Of a DNA stretch of 64,000 nt, positions 57,314 through 64,000 are shown in pieces (position 1 is the stretch's first letter; each line of letters begins with the position of its first letter). This stretch comes from Staphylococcus shinii (GTDB lineage Bacteria; Bacillota; Bacilli; Staphylococcales; Staphylococcaceae), in the NCBI RefSeq assembly GCF_017583065.1, contig NZ_JAGEVL010000003.1, positions 1 to 64,000 of the forward strand, written 5' to 3'. The position numbers and the translations under genes were made by a program. The notes below the pieces were generated by a model. The model was given only the letters and a program-made list of their open reading frames with translations, did no database searches and was not told the DNA's origin.

Positions 57314-57814
57314 TTAGTATTCACTTTTCAAAATGGCATACTTTAATGTATCCCTATATTCACCGTCCACTAGTCTATTTTCTCTAAATACGCCTTCTAG
57401 CTTCATTTCTAAATTTTGTAACACCATTCTTGCCGCTATATTATTTGAATCAATAGATGCCCATACTCTATTTAATTTCAGCACTTTGAAAGCATATTTT
57501 ATAATGGTTTTAGCTATATTTGTTGCGATACCGTTATTCCAATAATTCGGATGAATAATAAATTTAATTTCGGCACTTTTATTCCCTTCATCTATAGCTA
57601 ATTGTATCGTCCCAATAACTTTATCAGTATCAGGATTAACTAAAACATTATAAACTAAATCCGAATCTTGGGTTATAACCTCGTCAATAAATTCCTTTGT
57701 GTCTTCATAACTTTGAACACCCCAAGTTTGATACTTATTTACTTCTGTTAAGTTATATAATTCATTTATGTCCTCTATATCTGTATCTTTTAAATCTCTA
57801 GAATAGAAATCCAT
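57314..57814 (-). CDS. GNAT acetyltransferase of RimJ/RimL type
   Basis: 166 aa. Acetyl-CoA loop IHPNYWNNGIATNIAKTIIKYAF, and NRVWASIDSNNIAARMVLQNLEMKLEGVFREN as in ribosomal-protein and YdaF-like acetyltransferases. AGGAGG 6 nt before the ATG. Substrate unknown. Confidence 0.87.
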   Translation of the reverse strand: MDFYSRDLKDTDIEDINELYNLTEVNKYQTWGVQSYEDTKEFIDEVITQDSDLVYNVLVNPDTDKVIGTIQLAIDEGNKSAEIKFIIHPNYWNNGIATNIAKTIIKYAFKVLKLNRVWASIDSNNIAARMVLQNLEMKLEGVFRENRLVDGEYRDTLKYAILKSEY

Positions 57815-58328
57815 ATTTATCCTCCTAAAATTTTTGAAGTTAACTATTATTGTTTCTTTTTTTATATTTTTAGCTTTTGAAAATATAAAAATTAGTTTTT
57901 TACATAAAATACCATAAAAACCACGTGAATTTGCAGTAATAAATGCTTGATTTTCTACTAAATTGTTAGCCTTATAAATATTAAATCTGATTAATTTATA
58001 ATTTATTTTATTTAAATCTATCTACTATCATTTTAATTTATCATAGGTGAAATACTTCTAAAAACGAAAACATTCGTGTTAGTGATTGTACGCACTAAAC
58101 ACGGTGGCCCTCAATTTAAACCTTATTGATGAACAACTTTAAAAACACCAACAAATCAATAATTTGTAATTATATTTGTATTAATTGATTTGTGGTATTT
58201 TCAAAATTTAAATTTATTAAAATAACCATTAATAGATATTATAACTTTATATATACACATTAGTTAAATATTAAGTTATCATTTAATAATAACTTAATGT
58301 TTCACATTTTTATTTTATCAATATATTT
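57815..58328. other. Gene-poor A+T-rich gap with an orphan hairpin
   Basis: About 510 bp with no convincing gene. At 58147-58196 acaaatcaat / attgatttgt forms a hairpin with T-runs on both strands, but no gene ends at it, so it might finish an unannotated small RNA. An 18-codon open stretch at 58076-58129 looks like the tail of a lost gene. Confidence 0.4.
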
Positions 58329-58364
58329 CAGTAAAAGTTCACCCTGATTGGTGAACTTTTACTG
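58329..58364. repeat. Perfect 15-bp inverted repeat before the ECF sigma gene
   Basis: cagtaaaagttcacc, loop ctgatt, ggtgaacttttactg. There is no T-run after it, so it is not a normal terminator. The right arm contains the -35-like TGAACTT of the presumed sigma promoter, so a dimeric protein or a cruciform here could block it. Confidence 0.75.
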
Positions 58365-58379
58365 TTCAAATTACGTATT
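58350..58379 (+). promoter_or_regulatory. Candidate ECF-type autoregulatory promoter of the sigma gene
   Basis: GGTGAACTT (58350-58358) and CGTATT (58374-58379), with exactly 17 nt between TGAAC and CGTAT. ECF promoters have AAC-type -35 and CGT-type -10 elements, and sigma-W TGAAAC-N16-CGTA is the close parallel. The same pattern with identical spacing precedes the Met-rich gene (62418-62445). ECF sigma factors usually transcribe their own gene. Confidence 0.65.
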
Positions 58380-58402
58380 TTTATAAACAAGGAGGGGAAG
58401 GC

Positions 58403-58972
58403 ATGCTAGATGAAAATGATCTATATAAACTGATTGTTGAAAAAAAGGATAGCAAAAGTCTAGAAGTCCTATACGATCGGTACGAATCATTGTTATTTAA
58501 TTTGGCTTACAAAATCACACAAGACAAACAATCAAGTGAGGAAATTTTACAAGATATTTTTATGAAAATTTGGCATCAAAAAGCAATTTTTAAATCTGAA
58601 AAAGGTAAATTATCAACTTGGCTCATTACATTATGTCGTAATGGAGCAATTGATATTGTAAGAAAACGAAAAATCTCAGAAAGTGAATTCAACGAAGAAT
58701 TTCAGGGATTACAACTGAGTGGCTTACCTGAATATGATTTATTAGATAAAGAATGCTCAGAACAAATCCAAAAAATGATTTCATATCTAAATAAAGATCA
58801 ACAAGATATCATTGCTCTATTTTATTATAAAGGTTTAAGCCAAAAAGAAATTGCACATAAATTAAACACACCTTTAGGTACTGTAAAGAGCAGATTAAGA
58901 TTATCAATACAACATTTAAATAACTACTTTAAAAACATTTCAAGAAGGGAGCGTGAAGAAAATGAACGATAA
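58403..58972 (+). CDS. ECF RNA polymerase sigma factor
   Basis: 189 aa. Sigma-2 domain (about 20-85: LYDRYESLLFNLAYKITQDKQSSEEILQDIFMKIW) and sigma-4 domain (about 125-180: LNKDQQDIIALFYYKGLSQKEIAHKLNTPLGTVKSRLRLS). No sigma-3 is present, so it is an ECF (group IV) factor, of the sort paired with RskA-type anti-sigmas. It is longer than S. aureus SigS and shares little with it as I recall. AGGAGGGG precedes the ATG. Overlaps the anti-sigma gene by 11 bp. Confidence 0.92.
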   Translation: MLDENDLYKLIVEKKDSKSLEVLYDRYESLLFNLAYKITQDKQSSEEILQDIFMKIWHQKAIFKSEKGKLSTWLITLCRNGAIDIVRKRKISESEFNEEFQGLQLSGLPEYDLLDKECSEQIQKMISYLNKDQQDIIALFYYKGLSQKEIAHKLNTPLGTVKSRLRLSIQHLNNYFKNISRREREENER

Positions 58973-59780
58973 AATATATGATTATTTTAATGGCAAGTTA
59001 GACGAAAACGAAAAAGAAGAAATTGAACAAGACTTAAATTCATCTTCTGAAAGTAATGAAACTTTGGATAGCATTAATATTCTTCATGACACGCTTCCTT
59101 ATAGTAATAAAGAAGTTGAACCTCCAACAGGTATGAAGCAAAGAATACTAGACGCAGTTATTAATGAAGAACATGAAAATCAACAGGATAAAACCAACGA
59201 TTTCAATAAAGACGCCACACCTTTCCACAAGAATAATAGCCAAAATTCAAATGAATCTAAACAATATAAAGAAAACAATATAAAAACAAAACAAAGTGAT
59301 TATAAGCAAATTAAACGTACGCCCGGCAAAAAACTTTCTATAGGAATTATGGCAGCATTATTACTGTTATCTCTAATTGGCAATGGCGTTCAATATTTTA
59401 ACCACAAAGAATCACAAAAACAATCATCACCGATGATTAATACCAATGATACACACGCCATTAATTTGAAATCTATGAATGATGAAAAAACACAAGGTCA
59501 AGCTTATGTATCTAATGACAAGACTAATAATAAGTTAATGGTCGAAGCTAACGATATTGAAGCAACAAAAGGTAATGAAGTTTATCAAGTTTGGATTATT
59601 AAAAATGATAAACCATATCCAGCTGGAACATTCGCAACTACAAACAATAAGGGTATGGTCGTATTCAACTTAAATGAAATTGATGTAGACAAGAACGATA
59701 CTATTGCAATCACTCTTGAACCTTCACCAAACAACCCAGAACCGAAAGGGCAAATGGTTATGGCTAGTAAAGAAGTTTAA
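58962..59780 (+). CDS. RskA-type membrane anti-sigma factor
   Basis: 272 aa from the ATG at 58962 (AAGGGAG at correct distance; the GTG at 58953 is too close). The N-terminal cytoplasmic part (about 1-120) should hold the sigma factor; no HxxxCxxC zinc motif is seen. One membrane helix follows (LSIGIMAALLLLSLIGNGVQYF, about 125-147). The outer RskA domain has NEVYQVWIIKNDKPYPAGTFATTNNKGMVVFNL and TIAITLEPSPNNPEPKGQMVMASK. The signal is probably sensed outside and relayed by regulated proteolysis, as for other RskA proteins. Confidence 0.88.
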   Translation: MNDKIYDYFNGKLDENEKEEIEQDLNSSSESNETLDSINILHDTLPYSNKEVEPPTGMKQRILDAVINEEHENQQDKTNDFNKDATPFHKNNSQNSNESKQYKENNIKTKQSDYKQIKRTPGKKLSIGIMAALLLLSLIGNGVQYFNHKESQKQSSPMINTNDTHAINLKSMNDEKTQGQAYVSNDKTNNKLMVEANDIEATKGNEVYQVWIIKNDKPYPAGTFATTNNKGMVVFNLNEIDVDKNDTIAITLEPSPNNPEPKGQMVMASKEV

Positions 59781-59792
59781 TAAAATTATCTG

Positions 59793-59826
59793 AAAGGATC
59801 ACAAATTTATGTGATCCTTTTTTAAT
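59793..59826 (+). terminator. Terminator of the sigma/anti-sigma operon
   Basis: Perfect 11-bp stem aaaggatcaca / tgtgatccttt, 6-nt loop, then TTTTTT. Confidence 0.85.
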
Positions 59827-59838
59827 TTTTATACGTAT
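59812..59838 (+). promoter_or_regulatory. Weaker ECF-like promoter before the MurE-like gene
   Basis: TGATC-N17-CGTAT, one base from the pattern seen twice nearby. It overlaps the terminator stem of the anti-sigma gene, so the match may be partly chance. If real, the MurE-like gene 79 bp downstream would belong to the same regulon. Confidence 0.3.
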
Positions 59839-59916
59839 ATTTCTTAATTACATTTTTAATAAAACCATGATTATATTTGTACAATAAGAAACTCACTAAA
59901 AAGGTGGAGAAAAACT

Positions 59917-61392
59917 ATGAAAATTACTATTAAAGATATCTTGTCAGTTATTGAACAAAATACAGTTGAATCTTCAAAATGTGTGAAATTGGATTCAGAA
60001 GTCGTTTGTGAAAAAGTTACTTCAATGTACCAAGATATAAGCCAAGCTACCCTCTTTATGCTAAAAGATTCAGACAACGTAACATATTATGCACAATGTG
60101 CTTGTAAAATGAATCCATTGCTTGTGGTTACCGATGCAAGCCCTTCAAAATTTAGCCATTTTGAATACAACCTACCTATTATTTTTATAACAGATTTTCC
60201 AGAAGTAGCTAATAACTTAGTCAAATTATTTTATAAAAGAGCAATTGAATATATGAATTTCATCGCTGTAACAGGCACAAATGGCAAAACAACAACTAGT
60301 CATATGATTGGTAATTTACTTACTAAACTTGATAAAAAAGTTGCCATCATAGGGACAATGGGAGTATACGACTGTAATTATAATAAGCTTAACTTTAAAC
60401 ACTCGACTCAAACTACACCAATGTATTTCGAAATGGCTGAGATTATAAATTATTTTTATAATGAAAATTACGATTATATCGTCTATGAAGCTACTTCTAT
60501 AGCTTTGGAACAACGCCGGACAGATTTCATCAAAAATGACTTAGCCGTCTTCACCAATTTCAGTCCAGAACACCTTGAATATCACGGTACAATGACAAAT
60601 TATTTAAATGCTAAACTAAGATTAAATAGCTTAAGCTCACTAAATTTAGTTAATTTAGACACGGTAGAATATCGTACTATTTTAAAAGATGAACAACATT
60701 TTTCCAGTACACAAGACGCATATTATCAATATCATATCGGTAATGACACTATTAGTATTGAGATTAATGATGATGCGTTTACTATTACACCAACCTTTAA
60801 AGGGGGACATAACTTTATAAACTTAGCTACAAGCATATTTGCTTTAGATAAATTAGGTTTTGATTCAAAGAAAATTGTAAAAGTTGCTTCAATAATTGAT
60901 CCGCCACTCCATCGCTTTCAAATTATAGAAATAGATGCTTATACGATTATATTGGATTTTGCACACACTGCTTTGGCCATTAAAGAATCTATAAATAACG
61001 CTTTGAATTATAGTAAAAGTATTAATAAGAGCTTAAACACAATGGTTACAGGCATAGGTTTAAGAGGCTTAGATAAAATAAAATTGACTGTAGATACTTT
61101 GCCTAAAGGTATTCATAAGTTGATGATTGCTGCGGAACAAGTAGGCTATGAAGACCCAGAAAAAATCCTCCGTTTTATGTTTAATCATTTACCAGATTGC
61201 TATAAAACGGGCAATGTTTTGCGTGGCTCCTCACGTAAAGAGGGAATAAAGTCACTTTTACAAGCAACAGATAAAAATAATGAGATTATTTTACTTACTG
61301 GGATAAATGAACCGCAAAATTATAGAGGTAAAAAGTATGATCATGATGATCAAGAATATGCAAAACAAATATTACAAGAGTTAAAAACTTAA
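59917..61392 (+). CDS. MurE-like Mur ligase, separate paralogue
   Basis: 491 aa with the MurE domain layout: an N-terminal UDP-binding-like domain (about 1-100), the central ATP domain with FIAVTGTNGKTTTSHMIG (about 113-130), EATSIALEQRR, and ANFSPEHLEYHGT-type metal loop (FTNFSPEHLEYHG), then a C-terminal domain with LDFAHTALAIKES. The DNPR or DNPA amino-acid pocket motif of true MurE is not visible, so the added group may be different. Housekeeping murE is expected elsewhere. It may modify cell-wall precursors under the neighbouring sigma factor. Confidence 0.85.
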   Translation: MKITIKDILSVIEQNTVESSKCVKLDSEVVCEKVTSMYQDISQATLFMLKDSDNVTYYAQCACKMNPLLVVTDASPSKFSHFEYNLPIIFITDFPEVANNLVKLFYKRAIEYMNFIAVTGTNGKTTTSHMIGNLLTKLDKKVAIIGTMGVYDCNYNKLNFKHSTQTTPMYFEMAEIINYFYNENYDYIVYEATSIALEQRRTDFIKNDLAVFTNFSPEHLEYHGTMTNYLNAKLRLNSLSSLNLVNLDTVEYRTILKDEQHFSSTQDAYYQYHIGNDTISIEINDDAFTITPTFKGGHNFINLATSIFALDKLGFDSKKIVKVASIIDPPLHRFQIIEIDAYTIILDFAHTALAIKESINNALNYSKSINKSLNTMVTGIGLRGLDKIKLTVDTLPKGIHKLMIAAEQVGYEDPEKILRFMFNHLPDCYKTGNVLRGSSRKEGIKSLLQATDKNNEIILLTGINEPQNYRGKKYDHDDQEYAKQILQELKT

Positions 61393-61403
61393 AAAATAAC
61401 ACT

Positions 61404-61434
61404 AAAAAAAGCCCCTTAAATCGGGACTTTTTTT
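61404..61434. terminator. Bidirectional terminator between the MurE-like and Met-rich genes
   Basis: aaaaaagcccc / gggactttttt: short G+C stem with A-run and T-run on the two sides. It serves two convergent genes. Confidence 0.8.
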
Positions 61435-61455
61435 ATGCTTTTCTGCACATTCAAA

Positions 61456-62271
61456 CTAACTAATCATTACTTTCATTAAATAACCTTGCTTATCGAAGAA
61501 AGCTTTATACATACCATTATTTGTTTCATAAGTCATATATGAGCCATCAGTCGTTTTGCCTTCATCTATCATATGATTCGACATATGCGCTTTTTTAAAC
61601 ATCTCTTTACTTACCGATTCTGGTTTCGTATCAAAAGTAATATGAATTACTTGTCCATCCTTATTCATATCGATCGTTGTGTCATAAACTGTTTTACTTG
61701 ATGCAACATCCTTATCAGATGTAGCAGTATTAACTTTATAACCATCAATCATAACGTTGTCGTACTGTAATGCTCTTACAAAATCATAATCTTGAGTAAA
61801 TTGCCCGTCATATGTTGTATATCCATTATAATTATAATATGGCATCATTGTTGTTTGTTCCATATGACTCATTTGCTCATTCATTGCCATGTCCTGTTGG
61901 TTCATGTTGTTATTCATTTGTCCCATTTGCTCATTCATTGCCATGTCTTGTTGATTCATGTTGTTATTCATTTGTCCCATCTGCTCGTTCATTGACATGT
62001 CTTGTTGATTCATGTTGTTATTCATTTGTCCCATCTGCTCGTTCATTGACATGTCCTGTTGATTCATGTTGTTATTCATTTGTCCCATCTGCTCGTTCAT
62101 TGACATGTCTTGTTGATTCATATTGTTATTCATTTGTCCCATCTGTCCGTTCATTGACATGTCCTGTTGGTTCATGTTGTTATTTGTTGTTGTATTGGCT
62201 TGAGCTGATCCTGCTCCTAAAAATAGACTTGTCGCTAATACTGATGAAATCATTAATACTTTATTATTCAT
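61456..62271 (-). CDS. Secreted protein with methionine-rich 18-residue repeats
   Basis: 271 aa from the ATG at 62271 (GGGGTGGAG upstream); the longer frame is rejected. Signal peptide (MNNKVLMISSVLATSLFLGA, ending SAQA). Then six units of MNQQDMSMNEQMGQMNNN, each with five Met, no Cys and no aromatic residue. After residue about 145 comes a folded domain (YDFVRALQYDNVMIDGYKVNT; TTIDMNKDGQVIHITFDTKPESV). Met-rich exported proteins are known as hypochlorite scavengers or copper binders. An ECF-type promoter lies upstream. No sorting motif or lipobox, so it is released or wall-associated without covalent anchoring. Confidence 0.88.
   Translation of the reverse strand: MNNKVLMISSVLATSLFLGAGSAQANTTTNNNMNQQDMSMNGQMGQMNNNMNQQDMSMNEQMGQMNNNMNQQDMSMNEQMGQMNNNMNQQDMSMNEQMGQMNNNMNQQDMAMNEQMGQMNNNMNQQDMAMNEQMSHMEQTTMMPYYNYNGYTTYDGQFTQDYDFVRALQYDNVMIDGYKVNTATSDKDVASSKTVYDTTIDMNKDGQVIHITFDTKPESVSKEMFKKAHMSNHMIDEGKTTDGSYMTYETNNGMYKAFFDKQGYLMKVMIS
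61855..62183 (-). repeat. 54-bp tandem repeats in the Met-rich gene
   Basis: Six in-frame 54-bp units (the last diverging), nearly identical at the DNA level, with S/A and G/E variants. High identity points to recent copy-number change. Boundaries are approximate. Confidence 0.88.
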
Positions 62272-62417
62272 AAATCTCCACCCCTTTTTTAATATTTTAT
62301 GAATGATTCTTGTTGTGTGTTTCTTCTTAATCTTACGCTTAAAAACAAAAGACTGTTTTACTGACAATAAAACTAATTGTTTTGCGTAATGCCCCCTTTT
62401 TATTCTACTTACTAAAA

Positions 62418-62445
62418 CATACGTATTTTTACTATTATAAGTTCA
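62418..62445 (-). promoter_or_regulatory. Candidate ECF-type promoter of the Met-rich gene
   Basis: On the minus strand GTGAACTT, with TGAAC at 62445-62441, exactly 17 nt, then CGTATG (62423-62418). The flanks also match the sigma-gene promoter (GTGAACTT and TACGTAT in both). It begins 18 bp after the VanY stop and lies about 150 bp before the Met-rich ATG. Confidence 0.65.
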
Positions 62446-62462
62446 CTTTTTATAAAAATTAT

Positions 62463-63083
62463 TTAAACTAAATGAAAATATTCTTCTAACGTAAGGTTAG
62501 TATTTTTCATTTTTTTCGCATCTTTTTTCCCTAAATACCTTAAATGCCACGGTTCGTACATAAATTGGGTAATGTGTTCTTTACCTTTAGGATACCGAAT
62601 AATAAAGCCATAATGATGAGCGTTATCTTCCAACCATTCACTCTCTTTAGTATATTGAAACAGTTCCTTAGCTGATTCATGTAACCCTGGAGTAGCAACA
62701 TCAAAAGCAAGACCAGTCTGATGTTCAGAAAATCCAGGTTTTGCGCTATATAGTTGCGCTTTTTTTAAACCATCACGTTGCACATATATATTAAACAATC
62801 GCATCTGTTTAAAATACGAACGAAAACCGCTTATAATAATCAATCGAAGCCCTTGTTTATTTGCATCATTAATCATTATCTTTAAAGCGTTTAGCGCTTT
62901 CAATTTTGGAAATGGCGTATAAAATGGAGAAATTTTATAGTCTTTATTTACGATAATATGACTATTAAAATAATACGCTCCGTTCTTTTTTATAATAGTA
63001 TTATCATAGCCTTTTTGTTTTTTATTTAAGAAATAAATTATTAAGATTAAAATTACAACTAACCATGGGATTACTTTTCTCAT
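62463..63083 (-). CDS. VanY-type D-alanyl-D-alanine carboxypeptidase
   Basis: 206 aa. One N-terminal membrane anchor (IPWLVVILILIIYFL). LAS-family zinc peptidase motifs: ISGFRSYFKQMRLF, SEHQTGLAFDVA (zinc His and Asp) and EPWHLRYLGKKDA (catalytic Glu and zinc His). Trims the terminal D-Ala of peptidoglycan stems at the outer membrane face. No van cluster surrounds it, so it is a housekeeping wall enzyme rather than a resistance gene. It ends just before the Met-rich gene promoter. Confidence 0.9.
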   Translation of the reverse strand: MRKVIPWLVVILILIIYFLNKKQKGYDNTIIKKNGAYYFNSHIIVNKDYKISPFYTPFPKLKALNALKIMINDANKQGLRLIIISGFRSYFKQMRLFNIYVQRDGLKKAQLYSAKPGFSEHQTGLAFDVATPGLHESAKELFQYTKESEWLEDNAHHYGFIIRYPKGKEHITQFMYEPWHLRYLGKKDAKKMKNTNLTLEEYFHLV

Positions 63084-63453
63084 ATACTCATCCTTCTCAC
63101 CACATATTTTTATAAAACATACTTCTTGTAACCTTCAGTTTACAAATCTTAGCTTTCATTTTTAAACTGAATTTACCCTAGCGCTATTTCAATTTATGTT
63201 TTAAGAACTATAAATGACTCCATATTTGCATCATTGACAGACTAATACCCCAAAATATTTCACCATTATTTGTTCAATAACATTACATTTAATAAAATGA
63301 TAAATCAATTAAAAACTCAAAACATAAAATTACACATAAAAATTGAGCTTGATATTATAAACTATAAATTTCATTTATAGATAAGTATTATCAATTAAAA
63401 TGATTTTTTGAGTAAAAAACTATGTACTTTAGCAAATTTTCAGCTATAATAAA
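63084..63453. other. Upstream part of the gap between vanY-like gene and katA
   Basis: About 370 bp without a gene, very A+T-rich. It holds a palindrome ctataaat / atttatag (63362-63380) and a Fur-like 7-1-7 box, AGATAAGTATTATCA (63379-63393), 13 of 15 matches to TGATAATNATTATCA. In S. aureus, catalase depends on Fur as well as PerR, so this may be a Fur site. Confidence 0.4.
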
Positions 63454-63468
63454 TTATAATAATTATAA
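63454..63468 (+). promoter_or_regulatory. PerR box of katA
   Basis: TTATAATAATTATAA, a perfect match to the PerR consensus TTATAATNATTATAA. A TATAAT lies just upstream at 63445-63450. It predicts induction of katA by peroxide. Confidence 0.85.
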
Positions 63469-63514
63469 AAAGATATTAATTATAATTAACTTCATAGTTT
63501 TGGAGGTGTATTGA

Positions 63515-63553
63515 TTGTTTGAAAAAAACAATATATTCCAAGCTTTAAATTAG
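63515..63553 (+). CDS. Possible 12-codon leader ORF upstream of katA
   Basis: A TTG start 7 nt after GGAGGT gives MFEKNNIFQALN, then TAG. The ribosome site is strong but the ORF is very short, 165 bp before the katA ATG. It could be a leader peptide or the broken start of a lost gene. Confidence 0.25.
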   Translation: MFEKNNIFQALN

Positions 63554-63718
63554 AGTCATAAAACAAAACTAAATATGCTTTTAATTATTGAAAATTTTAT
63601 ACATAAATATTACTTATTATAAATTTGAATGACTGAGTCCAAGCATTATTTACTGGAAAAGATCCAAATTTATTTATTTGATAATAAAAATATGGTTAAA
63701 AATAAAGGAGATTAAATT

Positions 63719-64000
63719 ATGAATAAAAAGTTAACAGGGCTATTTGGAGCGCCTGTATCAGATAGAGAAAATAGTATGACTGCTGGTCCAAGAGGCCCTT
63801 TATTAATGCAGGACATTTATTTCCTTGAACAAATGGCACACTTTGATAGAGAAGTGATTCCAGAACGTCGAATGCATGCTAAAGGATCAGGTGCATTTGG
63901 TACATTTACAGTAACAAATGATATAACAAAATATACATGTGCAAGTATCTTTGCTGAAATCGGTAAACAAACAGAAATGTTTGCACGATTTTCAACTGTA
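63719..64000 (+). CDS. katA: Catalase KatA (5' part, cut by window end)
   Basis: First 94 codons of a clade-type small-subunit heme catalase. [19 protein letters not shown], then [38 protein letters not shown], with the active-site His in RRMHAKG. Breaks down hydrogen peroxide in the cytosol. AAGGAG precedes the ATG at 63719. A perfect PerR box lies 250 bp upstream. Confidence 0.97.
   Translation, partial: MNKKLTGLFGAPVSDRENSMTAGPRGPLLMQDIYFLEQMAHFDREVIPERRMHAKGSGAFGTFTVTNDITKYTCASIFAEIGKQTEMFARFSTV

Noticed and set aside
58076..58129. 18-codon open stretch ending in FKPY
   Set aside because: It reads like the tail of a protein but has no ribosome site or recognisable family; too short to call a pseudogene.
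61855..62183. Regular 54-bp repeats as a possible CRISPR array
   Set aside because: The units are continuous coding repeats with no unique spacers, and no cas genes are present. The same holds for 28993-29499.
61812..62273. 153-codon plus-strand frame with Cys/Ser/His repeats
   Set aside because: It is the antisense shadow of the Met-rich repeats, for the same reason.
62463..63083. Vancomycin-resistance VanY
   Set aside because: The enzyme family fits, but no vanR, vanS, vanH, vanA or vanX-like gene is near, so a resistance role is not supported.

Overview
The window is a low-GC Firmicute chromosome segment, almost certainly Staphylococcus. Evidence: the order rrn, recR, ebfC, dnaX, treR-treC-treP, gltD-gltB, gltC; a three-LysM/CHAP autolysin of the Sle1 type; a YSIRK-type pro-lipase; and a PerR-boxed katA. 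The 16S stretch around 1400-1450 looks to me more like the saprophyticus/xylosus/cohnii group than S. aureus or S. epidermidis. That is an impression from memory, not an alignment.

Layout. 1-1905: 16S rRNA (minus) with its processing stem and two promoters. 2096-5468: dnaX-ebfC-recR and an acetyltransferase. 5581-5971: SRP RNA. 6040-10016: trehalose operon, with TreR operator, cre and promoter packed into about 40 bp. 10269-10477: tRNA-Ser(UGA). 10492-17505: glutamate synthase and divergent gltC. 17599-26454: YibE/YibF pair, amt, Nudix-GNAT fusion, sle1, arylamine acetyltransferase and a solitary ilvD. 26623-29973: an 18-residue PSM-like peptide gene, then a lipase flanked by two 21-residue peptide ORFs too short for normal gene callers. 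30172-41856: transporters (NSS, BrnQ), flotillin FloT, methyltransferase, extra FabH, SDR, MerR, esterase, a candidate structured small RNA and a secreted poly-gamma-glutamate hydrolase.

42023-56228 is a ureide (allantoate) catabolic island. AllC makes ureidoglycine. AllE plus two AllD paralogues, or PucG, carry it to oxalurate. AllF-AllG-AllH with carbamate kinase then release oxamate and recover ATP from carbamoyl phosphate. A second amidohydrolase and an alpha/beta hydrolase diverge from it. No allantoinase, purine permease or dedicated regulator lies in the window.

58329-62445 is the most interesting part. It holds an ECF sigma factor, a membrane anti-sigma of the RskA type, a lone MurE-like ligase and a secreted protein made of methionine-rich 18-residue repeats. 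The sigma gene and the Met-rich gene, on opposite strands, each carry the same promoter-like pattern (GTGAACTT, then TACGTAT, with TGAAC-N17-CGTAT spacing). A weaker copy precedes the MurE-like gene. This suggests a small envelope-stress regulon with the Met-rich protein as effector, possibly against oxidants or copper. A VanY-type carboxypeptidase and the 5' end of catalase katA, with a perfect PerR box, close the window.
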